This document shows, in pieces, positions 7,260 to 14,537 of a DNA stretch of 20,931 nt. Position 1 is the first letter of the stretch. Each line of letters opens with the position of its first letter. Under the pieces are notes generated by a model that saw nothing but the letters and a program-made list of their open reading frames with translations, did no database searches and was not told the origin of the DNA. The translations under genes were made by a program, and so were the position numbers. Source of the DNA: Archaeoglobaceae archaeon (GTDB taxonomy: Archaea; Halobacteriota; Archaeoglobi; Archaeoglobales; Archaeoglobaceae). The DNA lies in NCBI GenBank assembly GCA_025058955.1, contig JANXDV010000009.1, positions 1 through 20,931 on the forward strand, read 5' to 3'.

Positions 7260-7924
7260 GGAAGATCGTTTTACCAGGGGATCTATTGTCGACAAATCCT
7301 AAACTTGCGGGTTATGGAACTTATGTGGAAGGTGATAAAGTTTTTGCACGGATCATTGGAATTTATGAGCAAACAGATAACGCTATTCGAGTCATACCTC
7401 TGAAGGGAAAGTATAATCCTTCAGTAGGAGACACGATCATCGGTATTGTTAGAGAAGTTGTTTCCAATGGTTGGAATGTTGACATTAATTCCCCTTACCA
7501 AGCTTTTCTACCTTTAAGCGAAAATCCAGAAGCTAAGCCAGGAAAAAAGCTGAATGAAATTCTTGAAATTGGAGATGCGATCATCGCAAAGGTCATGAGC
7601 ATCGATCCGAGAATGAGAGTGACAATAACAATGAAAGACAAGGTTTGTAGAGCCATAAGATTCGGAAGAATAGTTGCAATAAATCCAGCAAGGGTTCCGA
7701 GGGTTATAGGAAAGAAAGGTAGCATGATCAAGCTCATAAAAACGGAGCTTGATGTTCAAATCGTAGTTGGACAAAACGGCTTAATTTGGCTAAATGGCGA
7801 TCGAAAGAAGGTTGCGATTGCTGAGGAGGTTGTTTATCTGATCGAAGAAGAGGCCCACACCGAAGGACTTACAGATCGAGTAGGGGAATTTATAAGGAGG
7901 AGAAAGAATGTCCAGACCGGATAA
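7256..7924 (+). CDS. rrp4: Exosome RNA-binding subunit Rrp4
   Basis: 222 residues of the archaeal exosome cap. The N-terminal domain has VLPGDLL and the conserved GYGTYVEG; an S1 domain follows (about 60-130, GWNVDINSPYQAFLP); then a KH domain with the GxxG loop G152-KK-G155 in VPRVIGKKGSMI. Rrp4 trimers sit on the Rrp41/Rrp42 ring and feed RNA into the channel. The start overlaps the SBDS stop as ATGA, with GAGGAGG about 8 bases upstream. The product is co-expressed with its ring partners from the next two genes. Confidence 0.96.
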   Translation: MRKIVLPGDLLSTNPKLAGYGTYVEGDKVFARIIGIYEQTDNAIRVIPLKGKYNPSVGDTIIGIVREVVSNGWNVDINSPYQAFLPLSENPEAKPGKKLNEILEIGDAIIAKVMSIDPRMRVTITMKDKVCRAIRFGRIVAINPARVPRVIGKKGSMIKLIKTELDVQIVVGQNGLIWLNGDRKKVAIAEEVVYLIEEEAHTEGLTDRVGEFIRRRKNVQTG

Positions 7925-8645
7925 GTTTATTGTTGATGGAAGAAGACTCGATGGAAGACTTCCCGATCAGCTTAGACCAATAAAGATCGAGGTAGATGTT
8001 TTAAAGAGAGCGGATGGCTCTTGTTACGTAGAAATGGGAAAAAATAAAGTAGTTGCAGCGGTTTACGGTCCAAGAGAGGCTTTTCCAAGACACATTCAGG
8101 ATCCAAGCAAAGTTGTTGTGCGCTATCGCTATAACATGGCTCCTTTTAGTGTTGAAGAACGCAAACGTCCTGGACCAGATCGAAGAAGCGTTGAAATTTC
8201 AAAGGTGAGCAAGGAAGCCTTTGAGGCAATAATAATGAAAGAACTTTTTCCGAGAAGCGTTATAGACATCTTCGTTGAAGTTTTGCAAGCAGACGCTGGA
8301 AGCAGAACCGCATGCATAAACGCTGCAAGCGTAGCCTTAGTCGATGCAGGAATTCCAGTGAAGGGTATGCTGACTTCTGTTGCTGTTGCAAAGGTGGATG
8401 GCACTTTGGTTCTTGATCCAATGAAAGAGGAGGACAACTTTGGTGAAGCGGACATGCCTTTTGCTTTCCTAATCAGAGGAGGAAAGATCGAGTCAATTGC
8501 TTTACTTCAGATGGATGGCAGAATGACGAGAGAAGAGATCAAAGAAGCTCTAAATTTAGCTAAAAAAGGTGCAATGGAAATTTACAACCTTCAGAGAGAG
8601 GCGATAATGAAGCAATTTGTCGAGGAGGAGGAAGAAAATGCCTGA
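7908..8645 (+). CDS. rrp41: Exosome catalytic subunit Rrp41
   Basis: 245-residue RNase PH-like protein that carries the phosphorolytic 3'-5' exoribonuclease and RNA-tailing active site of the archaeal exosome. The start DGRRLDGRLPDQLRPI is typical. R-rich RNA/phosphate-binding segments are seen (ERKRPGPDRRS, AGSRTACINAASVALVDAGI), and D182 in NFGEADMPFAF matches the catalytic aspartate of Sulfolobus Rrp41 (D182). The C-terminus is acidic (EEEEEN), with the same run of bases also acting as the ribosome binding site for rrp42. GGAGG lies about 8 bases before the ATG, and the start overlaps rrp4 by 17 bases. Confidence 0.97.
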   Translation: MSRPDKFIVDGRRLDGRLPDQLRPIKIEVDVLKRADGSCYVEMGKNKVVAAVYGPREAFPRHIQDPSKVVVRYRYNMAPFSVEERKRPGPDRRSVEISKVSKEAFEAIIMKELFPRSVIDIFVEVLQADAGSRTACINAASVALVDAGIPVKGMLTSVAVAKVDGTLVLDPMKEEDNFGEADMPFAFLIRGGKIESIALLQMDGRMTREEIKEALNLAKKGAMEIYNLQREAIMKQFVEEEEENA

Positions 8646-9429
8646 AGACATACTGGTAGACATAAAAAAGGACTACGTCTTATCAAAGCTAAAAGAAGGG
8701 GAGAGAATAGATGGTAGAAAATTTGACGAGTTTAGAAAAGTTGAAGCAAAAGTAGGAGTAATTGAAAAGGCTGAAGGATCTGCATTGGTTAAACTTGGTA
8801 ACACTCAGGTAGTTGTTGGAATTAAAATGCAACCCGGAGAACCTTTTCCTGACACACCGGATAAGGGAATTATAATCGTGAATGCTGAACTCGTTCCACT
8901 TGCATCTCCAACATTCGAACCTGGACCACCTGATGAGACTTCAGTTGAGCTTGCGAGAGTGGTGGATCGTGGAATAAGAGAAAGCGAAGCGGTAGATCTA
9001 TCAAAGCTGTGCATCGAGGCAGGTAAAAAAGTTTGGATCGTTTTTGTTGACATCCATGCTCTCGATGATGATGGCAATTTGCTCGATGCGTCCGCAATAG
9101 CATCAATTTTAGCTTTAATGAACACAAAAGTCCCAGCAAGTAGGTTTGGTTTAGGAGAAGATTATGAATTGCCTATAAACGATGTTCCTATTTCTGTTAC
9201 ATCTTTGGTGGTTGGAGACAAGTTCTTGGTTGATCCTTCAAGAGATGAGCTGAGTGTGGGAAATACAACGCTAACTGTTACTGTTGATCGGAATGAAAAC
9301 ATAGTGGCAATGCAAAAGAGTGGAGATTACCTTTTATCAGAGTCTATGCTTGAAGAAATTTTAGAGACAAGCATAAAAGTGGCAAAAAATCTTAGAGAAG
9401 ATCTTCTAAAGCAGATTTCAAAGTCTTGA
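8638..9429 (+). CDS. rrp42: Exosome subunit Rrp42
   Basis: 263-residue RNase PH-like partner of Rrp41; it forms the alternating hexameric ring and contributes RNA-binding arginines but lacks the catalytic aspartate. Visible motifs are EGERIDGRKFDEFRK, FEPGPPDETSVELARVVDRGIR and KLCIEAGKKVW. The frame extends back to a TTG at 8617, but the ATG at 8638 is preceded by a strong GAGGAGGAGG site and overlaps rrp41 by only eight bases, so I take the ATG. The 3' end overlaps the convergent tfe gene by 12 bases, which closes the operon here. Confidence 0.96.
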   Translation: MPEDILVDIKKDYVLSKLKEGERIDGRKFDEFRKVEAKVGVIEKAEGSALVKLGNTQVVVGIKMQPGEPFPDTPDKGIIIVNAELVPLASPTFEPGPPDETSVELARVVDRGIRESEAVDLSKLCIEAGKKVWIVFVDIHALDDDGNLLDASAIASILALMNTKVPASRFGLGEDYELPINDVPISVTSLVVGDKFLVDPSRDELSVGNTTLTVTVDRNENIVAMQKSGDYLLSESMLEEILETSIKVAKNLREDLLKQISKS

Positions 9430-9930
9430 GAGAATTTCGTCGATGTTACTTATTTCTTCCTCGATTTTCGCAATCGCTTTACTGCAGTCTAAAAACTCCA
9501 GCGGACTCTCGCATTTGGGACAGATAAAATTCATAGAGATTGCTTCATCATAACTTACCTTTATACACATGTTTGGGCAGAGATAGTAAACTGCATTCCT
9601 CTCATTTTCCAATTTTTCAACAAGCTTCTCTTTTGTCTTTTGAAGCTCCCTCTTTAAAACGAGTTTAGCTTTATCGTAGTTCAGTTTCCAATAGTATTCC
9701 ATCCAACCTGTTTCATCATCTTTCTTTCTCCGATATTCCGCAATCCCAAGCTCATACATTGCAAAAAGAGCTTTCCTGATCTCGTTGATCTCTATTCCAA
9801 GTTCGAGAGCAAGTTGGTCATCCGTGAATTCCCCCTCTATTCCAAGTGAATACAAAATCGCTCCTATTTCCCCTGCAACTCTTGAGATCAATTCACCCAG
9901 CAACTCCTCTCCTTTTGTCAGCACTTTCAC
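9418..9930 (-). CDS. tfe: Transcription factor E (TFIIE-alpha homolog)
   Basis: 170 residues from the GTG at 9930. The winged-helix half has the TFE pattern EFTDDQLALELGI, then RKALFAMYELGIAEYRRKKD, ending in GWMEYYWKL; a long helix and a zinc-ribbon-like segment follow. TFE stabilises the open promoter complex with TBP, TFB and RNA polymerase. The zinc segment is CPNMC then CPKC (C118, C122, C137, C140), so the first knuckle is CxxxC rather than CxxC. A TTG at 9951 would extend the protein by seven residues; a TATA-like box at 9953-9962 fits the GTG, while another at 9978-9985 would fit the TTG, so the start is uncertain. It is convergent with rrp42 and divergent from eif2g. Confidence 0.9.
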   Translation of the reverse strand: MKVLTKGEELLGELISRVAGEIGAILYSLGIEGEFTDDQLALELGIEINEIRKALFAMYELGIAEYRRKKDDETGWMEYYWKLNYDKAKLVLKRELQKTKEKLVEKLENERNAVYYLCPNMCIKVSYDEAISMNFICPKCESPLEFLDCSKAIAKIEEEISNIDEILSRL

Positions 9931-9951
9931 AACACTATCATTATCCTTCAA

Positions 9952-10073
9952 ATTATTTTAAGCTTGCGTGTCAAACACTTTTAATGTGCAATTAGAGTAT
10001 AAAAATTGAGATGCTCTTATTTGAGCACTTTAATTTCACGAAGGCTTAAATACAAACCACTTATTCTTTTCTT
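9952..10073. promoter_or_regulatory. Divergent tfe / eif2g promoter region
   Basis: This is one of the largest gaps in the window. It holds four TATA-like stretches: 9953-9962 and 9978-9985 (spacing fits tfe on the minus strand), 9998-10006 (TATAAAAAT, which could drive eif2g with a leader of about 47 bases), and 10046-10053 (TTAAATAC, about 25 bases before the eif2g ATG, fitting a leaderless message). A short inverted repeat lies at 10012-10027. No RNA gene or C/D-box RNA was recognised. Confidence 0.55.
10012..10027. repeat. Short inverted repeat upstream of eif2g
   Basis: TGCTC, a six-base TTATTT spacer, then GAGCA: a perfect 5-base inverted repeat between two possible eif2g promoters. 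It could be an operator or a small hairpin, but a repeat this short can occur by chance. Confidence 0.25.
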
Positions 10074-11294
10074 ATGCAAGAAACTCCACTTCCAGAAATA
10101 AACATAGGTCTCGTAGGTCATGTTGATCATGGTAAAACTACGCTTGTGGCAGCATTAAGCGGAGTATGGACAGATCGACACAGCGAGGAGATAAAGCGCG
10201 GGATCTCGATCAAACTTGGCTATGCGGATGCAACTTTTCGAAAATGTCCCCAATGCGATGAGCCCGATGCATACACCACTGAACCAGTCTGCCCAATTCA
10301 TGGTGTCGAGACGGAAATTCTAAGAACTGTAAGCTTTGTTGACAGTCCAGGGCATGAGATGCTAATGGCCACAATGTTAAGCGGTGCTGCGATCATGGAT
10401 GGTGCGGTTCTTGTGATCGCTGCGAATGAAAAATGCCCCAGACCGCAGACAAGGGAGCACCTTTCTGCACTTGAAGTGATTGGAGTTAAGAAAATCGTAA
10501 TAGCCCAGAATAAGATCGATATAGTCCAAAAAGAGAGAGTTCTTGAGAGCTATAAAGAGATAAAGGCTTTTGTAAGTGGGACTATTGCTGAAAAAGCTCC
10601 AATAGTTCCAATTTCTGCTCAGCAGAAGATCAATATCGATGCTTTAATTAAAAAAATAGAGGAAACAATTCCTACTCCTGAGAGAGACCTAAAATCACCA
10701 CCTTTGATGCAGATCGCAAGAAGCTTTGATGTGAATAAACCAAAGACTAAACCAGAGAACTTGGTAGGAGGAGTGGTTGGTGGAAGCTTGATGAGAGGAA
10801 AGCTTAGGGCGGGAGAGGAGATCGAAATTCGTCCGGGAATAAAAAAGGACAAGGATTGGGAGCCGATTACTACGACTGTTGAGAGTATCATGGCTTCTGG
10901 TAGGCAAATAGAAGAAGCTACGCCTGGAGGATTGATTGGTGTTGCTACAAAACTTGATCCCTTCCTAACAAAGGCGGATGCTATGGTTGGAAACGTTCTT
11001 GGGCTTCCGAATGAGTTGCCACCAGTTTTAAAGGAATTCACAATGGAAACGAATCTGTTCAGAACGGTTGTAGGTATTGAGGAAAACCTTGCAGTGGAAA
11101 AAATAAAAACAAATGAACCTTTAATGCTTGCAGTGGGCACTTCGATCACGCTTGGCGAAGTTAGATCGGTAAGAGATGCCATCGTAGAAGTTTCTTTGCG
11201 AAGACCAGTTTGTGCCGAGCAAGGATGGAGAGTTGCGATCAGCAGAAGGGTTGGAGGGAGATGGAGGCTAATAGGCTCGGGAGTGATCGTGTAA
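10074..11294 (+). CDS. eif2g: Translation initiation factor IF-2 subunit gamma (aIF2-gamma)
   Basis: 406-residue GTPase core of archaeal aIF2, which brings Met-tRNAi to the 30S subunit and also guards mRNA 5' ends. G-motifs are complete: GHVDHGKT at 15-22, DSPGH at 90-94, NKID at 146-149 and an SAQ segment. A zinc knuckle with C58, C61, C73 and H76 interrupts the G domain (CxxC ... CxxH). The two beta-barrel domains follow, with VGGVVGGSLMRG and a conserved end RRVGGRWRLIGSG. The ATG at 10074 is about 25 bases after a TTAAATAC box, so the message is probably leaderless. The 3' end overlaps the small PIN gene by 34 bases. Confidence 0.97.
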   Translation: MQETPLPEINIGLVGHVDHGKTTLVAALSGVWTDRHSEEIKRGISIKLGYADATFRKCPQCDEPDAYTTEPVCPIHGVETEILRTVSFVDSPGHEMLMATMLSGAAIMDGAVLVIAANEKCPRPQTREHLSALEVIGVKKIVIAQNKIDIVQKERVLESYKEIKAFVSGTIAEKAPIVPISAQQKINIDALIKKIEETIPTPERDLKSPPLMQIARSFDVNKPKTKPENLVGGVVGGSLMRGKLRAGEEIEIRPGIKKDKDWEPITTTVESIMASGRQIEEATPGGLIGVATKLDPFLTKADAMVGNVLGLPNELPPVLKEFTMETNLFRTVVGIEENLAVEKIKTNEPLMLAVGTSITLGEVRSVRDAIVEVSLRRPVCAEQGWRVAISRRVGGRWRLIGSGVIV

Positions 11295-11620
11295 TTTTTG
11301 ACACAAATGCATTGATCTACGCTGTTAAAAACAAACTCGATTTTTCAAATTTAAAAATTGTAGTCCCAAAAGCGGTTCTGGATGAGCTTAAGAGGCTTGA
11401 AAGCAAGCTTTCAGGAGAAGAAAAGACCGCAGTTAGAATTGCACTTAAGCTAATCGAAAATTTTGAATTCGTTGACAGCTCTGAAGGGGATGAAGGAATT
11501 CTTGAAACCGCAAAAAAACTTGGTTGTGGTATCATTACGAATGATAAAGAACTTAGGAGGAAAGCGGAGAAACTTGGATTGGCTGTTGGATATATCAAGC
11601 TCGGGAAGATCGTTTTTTAG
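11261..11620 (+). CDS. Small PIN-domain protein (Fcf1/Utp24-like or VapC9-like nuclease)
   Basis: 119-residue single PIN domain. Acidic metal-binding positions are visible: D14 in VIFDTNALI, E42 in VLDELKRL, D77 in GDEGI and D95 in IITNDKELR, the four expected for an active PIN ribonuclease. The frame extends back to 11210, but the first ATG with a ribosome binding site (GGAGGGAG, very close spacing) is at 11261. It is joined to eif2g by a 34-base overlap; a PIN gene after aIF2-gamma is, from memory, common in euryarchaea and is generally read as an rRNA-processing factor related to Fcf1/Utp24. No antitoxin-like partner is adjacent, which argues against a VapBC toxin. The stop codon lies at the end of a T6 run that could aid termination. 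Confidence 0.85.
   Translation: MEANRLGSDRVIFDTNALIYAVKNKLDFSNLKIVVPKAVLDELKRLESKLSGEEKTAVRIALKLIENFEFVDSSEGDEGILETAKKLGCGIITNDKELRRKAEKLGLAVGYIKLGKIVF
11611..11618 (+). terminator. Possible T-tract terminator at the end of the eif2g-PIN unit
   Basis: A six-T run (11613-11618) runs into the TAG stop of the PIN gene. Archaeal RNA polymerase terminates at U-rich tracts without a hairpin, and only 16 bases separate this gene from the convergent cobA stop, so termination here would limit readthrough. Inference from composition only. Confidence 0.3.
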
Positions 11621-11636
11621 CGTATGCCAGAAAATT

Positions 11637-12365
11637 TTAGATTTTTGAATTATTAGCTATAAGCTCGACAACTCTACCAATCACTATGATCGCTGGTGGT
11701 GAAATTCTTTCCAAGGCGACTTTTTCCGCAATATCGCAAAGTTTACCAACAACAAGCTTTTCTTCATCCGAATAACCTTTTTCTATAACCGCCACTGGTG
11801 TTTCTGGATCTTTTCCATGATCGATGAGATTTTTGCAGATCATTTCGATATTCGAGAGCCCCATGAGCACCACGATCGTTGCGTTCAGCTTTGCCAAAGC
11901 TTCCCAATTCATTCTTTCTCTGCTCTCTTGTCCAGTGATGAAAACAACCGCTGGATCGTATTTGCGATGAGTAACTGGAATCCCAACTTTTCCTGGAACC
12001 GCAATTGCTGAGCTTATTCCTGGGACATATTCAAATTCGATTCCATTCTTTTTCAGAAACTCCACTTCTTCGCCACCTCTTCCAAAGACAAACGGATCTC
12101 CACCTTTAAGCCTCACAACAATTTTTCCCGCTTTAGCGTATTCTAAAAGCATTCTGTTTATCTCCTCTTGTTCGAACTTATGAGCTCCTCTTCTTTTTCC
12201 AACATTTATCAGCTCTGCATTCGTTTCCTTTAGAAACTCTGCAACTTCTCCAATGAGATCATCATATAAGATCACATCCGCTTTCTTTATAACTTCAAGA
12301 GCTTTTAATGTAAGCAGATCTTTCTTTCCCGGTCCAGCGCCAACGATATAGACTTTACCGCTCAC
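11637..12365 (-). CDS. cobA: Uroporphyrinogen-III C-methyltransferase (SUMT)
   Basis: 242-residue tetrapyrrole methylase that adds methyl groups at C2 and C7 of uroporphyrinogen III to give precorrin-2, the branch point to siroheme, cobalamin, F430 and the archaeal siroheme-dependent heme route. Motifs in order: GAGPGKKDLLTL at 9-20, VVRLKGGDPFVFGRGGEE at 83-100, VPGISSAIAVP at 114-124 and GIPVTHR at 128-134. The C-terminus stops at the methylase domain, so there is no CysG-like dehydrogenase or HemD fusion. The start is GTG at 12365 with GGAGG about 8 bases upstream, overlapping hemC by 11 bases. It is the last gene of hemL-hemC-cobA. Confidence 0.95.
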   Translation of the reverse strand: MSGKVYIVGAGPGKKDLLTLKALEVIKKADVILYDDLIGEVAEFLKETNAELINVGKRRGAHKFEQEEINRMLLEYAKAGKIVVRLKGGDPFVFGRGGEEVEFLKKNGIEFEYVPGISSAIAVPGKVGIPVTHRKYDPAVVFITGQESRERMNWEALAKLNATIVVLMGLSNIEMICKNLIDHGKDPETPVAVIEKGYSDEEKLVVGKLCDIAEKVALERISPPAIIVIGRVVELIANNSKI

Positions 12366-13215
12366 TTTTTATCCTCCTTGCGATCTCTAAAGCCTCTTTT
12401 ATTGCGGAACTCTTGTTCAAAGTCTCTTCAACTCTGACATATCTTTCGCCGAGAATTTCGCAAAAAACCCTCAGCCTTTCTCCATTGACTTCTGCATAAA
12501 CCCCAAATGGAACCGCACAACCAAAGCCAAGCTCCTTGGCTATAGCTCTTTCCACCTGAGCAGAAAGCCAAGTGTCTTCATCGTTCAAAAATGAAACTAA
12601 TTCCTCTTCACCCTCTCTTGTTGCAACCGCTATTATCCCTTGATTCGGTGGGGGAACTATTAGATCAGGAGGAAAACGTTGATAATCCAATTTCAAGCCT
12701 AATCTTTGAATTCCCGCTTCTGCAACTATTATTGCATCGTAAAGCCCATCTTTCAGCTTCCTTAGTCTTGTATCCAGATTTCCTCGGAGATTTTCGAAAT
12801 TTAGATCACTTCTTAGCCTTGAAAACTGTGCTCGCCTTCTAAGGCTTGAAGTCCCAATCTTAGCCCCTTCTGGAAGATCTTCGAGCCTCTCACCAGAGCG
12901 AGAAATTAGGGCATCGCATGGGCTATCCCTTTTAAGCACCGCAGAGATCTTTGTCCCCTCAACTCTTAAGCTCGGAACATCCTTGTAGCTGTGCACAGCT
13001 AAGTCGATCTCTTTTCTTGCAAGAGCCATGTCGATCGCTCTTACAAATGCTCCAATTCCTTTGAATTCGTGCAGTGGCTTATCTTTCATCACATCTCCAG
13101 CGGTCTTTATGATCTTGATCTCAGTTTCATAACCCTCTTTTTCGATTTTTTCAGCTACGAGCTTAGTCTGAGCCAAAGCGAGTTTGCTACCACGAGTTCC
13201 AATTTTTAGCTTCAT
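12355..13215 (-). CDS. hemC: Porphobilinogen deaminase (hydroxymethylbilane synthase)
   Basis: 286 residues; polymerises four porphobilinogen units to hydroxymethylbilane. It opens with KIGTRGSKLALAQ. HSYKDVP holds the expected catalytic aspartate (D79), GTSSLRRRAQ and RGNLDTRLRKL are substrate-binding arginine blocks, and C233 in LGFGCAVPFG is the attachment cysteine for the dipyrromethane cofactor. The ATG overlaps the hemL stop as ATGA, so translation is coupled; no clear ribosome binding site is seen. hemB and hemD, needed for the steps either side, are not in the window. Confidence 0.96.
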   Translation of the reverse strand: MKLKIGTRGSKLALAQTKLVAEKIEKEGYETEIKIIKTAGDVMKDKPLHEFKGIGAFVRAIDMALARKEIDLAVHSYKDVPSLRVEGTKISAVLKRDSPCDALISRSGERLEDLPEGAKIGTSSLRRRAQFSRLRSDLNFENLRGNLDTRLRKLKDGLYDAIIVAEAGIQRLGLKLDYQRFPPDLIVPPPNQGIIAVATREGEEELVSFLNDEDTWLSAQVERAIAKELGFGCAVPFGVYAEVNGERLRVFCEILGERYVRVEETLNKSSAIKEALEIARRIKSER

Positions 13216-14471
13216 AAAGCGTCGCCAATTGCCTCTATTGTCTTCTCCATATCCTCATCACTGTGTGCATAGCTCATGAAGCAAGTTTCGAATTGCGAAG
13301 GTGGTAAGAAGACACCTCTCTCAAGCAACTTCCAGAAGAATTTCATGAAAGCTTCTTTATCGAGCTTAAGCGCTTCAACGTAATTCTTTGGAGTTTTTCC
13401 GAAGTATAGACAGAACATTGAAGCTATTTGGGCAATTTCAACGCTCACATTTTTATCGCTTAGCAAATCTCGAATTCCACTACAGAGTTTTTTCGCCTTT
13501 TCAGCAGTTTTTTCAACAATCCGATCTCTTTCAAGGATCTTTACAGTCGTATATCCTGCTAAAAGGCTCATTGGATTTCCGCTAAATGTTCCCGCCTGAT
13601 AAACGTCACCTGAAGGAGCGGTTCTTTCCATGATCTCTCTTCTACCACCATAGATCCCTATTGGCAGTCCACCACCAGCTATTTTTCCAAGCGTTGTTAG
13701 ATCTGGCTTCACTCCATAGCACTCCTGAGCTCCACCCATTGCCATTCGAAAGCCTGTGATGATCTCATCGAAGATCAGCAAAACATCGTTCTCTTCTGTA
13801 ATTTTTCGAACCTCCTTAAGATAATCTTTTTCTGGAATTATAAGCGCGGAATTTCCCATTACTGGCTCCATGATCACAGCTGCAACATTTTTGTTCTTTT
13901 CAAGCAATTCTGAAAGCTTCTCAGAATCATTGAAAGGAACTTGTAGGGTATTCTTCACGAAATCCTTTGGCACACCAGCAGAGTTTGGAATACCAAAAGT
14001 AGTCGCTCCACTACCCGCTTTAACCAGCACAGCTTCATGCGATCCGTGGAAGCTACCCTCGATTTTTACGATCTGATCTTTGCCAGTAAAACCTCTTGCA
14101 AGTCTCAATGCGGACATTGTAGCCTCACTTCCTGTGTTTACGAACCTAAGCATCTCTATAGATGGGTAAAACTTCCTTATGAGCTTCGCATACTCAACTT
14201 CAAGCTCGATTGGCGTTCCATAGATCCAACCTTTTTCAAGTTGCTCCTTCAAAGCTTCCTTCACTTCTTGATTTCCATGTCCCAAGATCAGAGCTCCAAA
14301 GGCTAAGCAGTAATCTATGAACTCATTTCCGTCGACATCAAAGAGCTTTGAGCCACTGGCTTTTGAGACGTAAAAAGGATAGGGCTTGAAAGCTCTTACA
14401 GGACTGCTTACTCCGCCGGGCATTAGAGTTAAAGCTTCTCTGTAGATTTTGCTCGACTTCTCAAGTTGCAT
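13212..14471 (-). CDS. hemL: Glutamate-1-semialdehyde 2,1-aminomutase
   Basis: 419-residue class III aminotransferase-fold PLP enzyme that makes 5-aminolevulinate in the tRNA-dependent C5 pathway. The start has LMPGGVSSPVRAFKPYP, typical of the family. FVNTGSEATMSALRLAR at 110-126 binds cofactor phosphate, D235 in FDEIITGFR contacts the PLP ring nitrogen and K263 in LGKIAGGGLPIG is the Schiff-base lysine. The ATG at 14471 lies about 23 bases after a TTTAAA box on the minus strand, so the hemL-hemC-cobA message is probably leaderless. hemA (glutamyl-tRNA reductase) is not seen here. Confidence 0.97.
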   Translation of the reverse strand: MQLEKSSKIYREALTLMPGGVSSPVRAFKPYPFYVSKASGSKLFDVDGNEFIDYCLAFGALILGHGNQEVKEALKEQLEKGWIYGTPIELEVEYAKLIRKFYPSIEMLRFVNTGSEATMSALRLARGFTGKDQIVKIEGSFHGSHEAVLVKAGSGATTFGIPNSAGVPKDFVKNTLQVPFNDSEKLSELLEKNKNVAAVIMEPVMGNSALIIPEKDYLKEVRKITEENDVLLIFDEIITGFRMAMGGAQECYGVKPDLTTLGKIAGGGLPIGIYGGRREIMERTAPSGDVYQAGTFSGNPMSLLAGYTTVKILERDRIVEKTAEKAKKLCSGIRDLLSDKNVSVEIAQIASMFCLYFGKTPKNYVEALKLDKEAFMKFFWKLLERGVFLPPSQFETCFMSYAHSDEDMEKTIEAIGDAL

Positions 14472-14490
14472 GAAGATATTCTTCCAAAGA

Positions 14491-14496
14491 TTTAAA
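14491..14496. promoter_or_regulatory. Putative bidirectional TATA box for hemL and the glutamine cyclotransferase gene
   Basis: A TTTAAA palindrome. On the minus strand its centre is about 23 bases before the hemL ATG. On the plus strand it would give a start near 14519, just before the AGGAGG at 14521-14526 that precedes the ATG at 14538. This is the second divergent pair in the window served by a single symmetric box. Confidence 0.5.
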
Positions 14497-14520
14497 ATTC
14501 TTGATGTTTCAGAAAAATTT

Positions 14521-14526
14521 AGGAGG
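14521..14526 (+). promoter_or_regulatory. Strong Shine-Dalgarno site of the glutamine cyclotransferase gene
   Basis: AGGAGG lies 11 bases before the ATG at 14538. Among first genes of units in this window it is the only one with a clear ribosome binding site and a short leader. Confidence 0.65.
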
Positions 14527-14537
14527 GAGTTTAGCTT

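Noticed and set aside
10619..11182. Long open frame of 187 codons on the minus strand
   Set aside because: It lies wholly inside eif2g, has low-complexity serine/proline-rich content typical of antisense shadow frames and no recognisable domain.
11261..11620. VapC toxin of a toxin-antitoxin pair
   Set aside because: No antitoxin-like small gene precedes it; it is fused into the aIF2-gamma operon, which fits a housekeeping PIN protein better.
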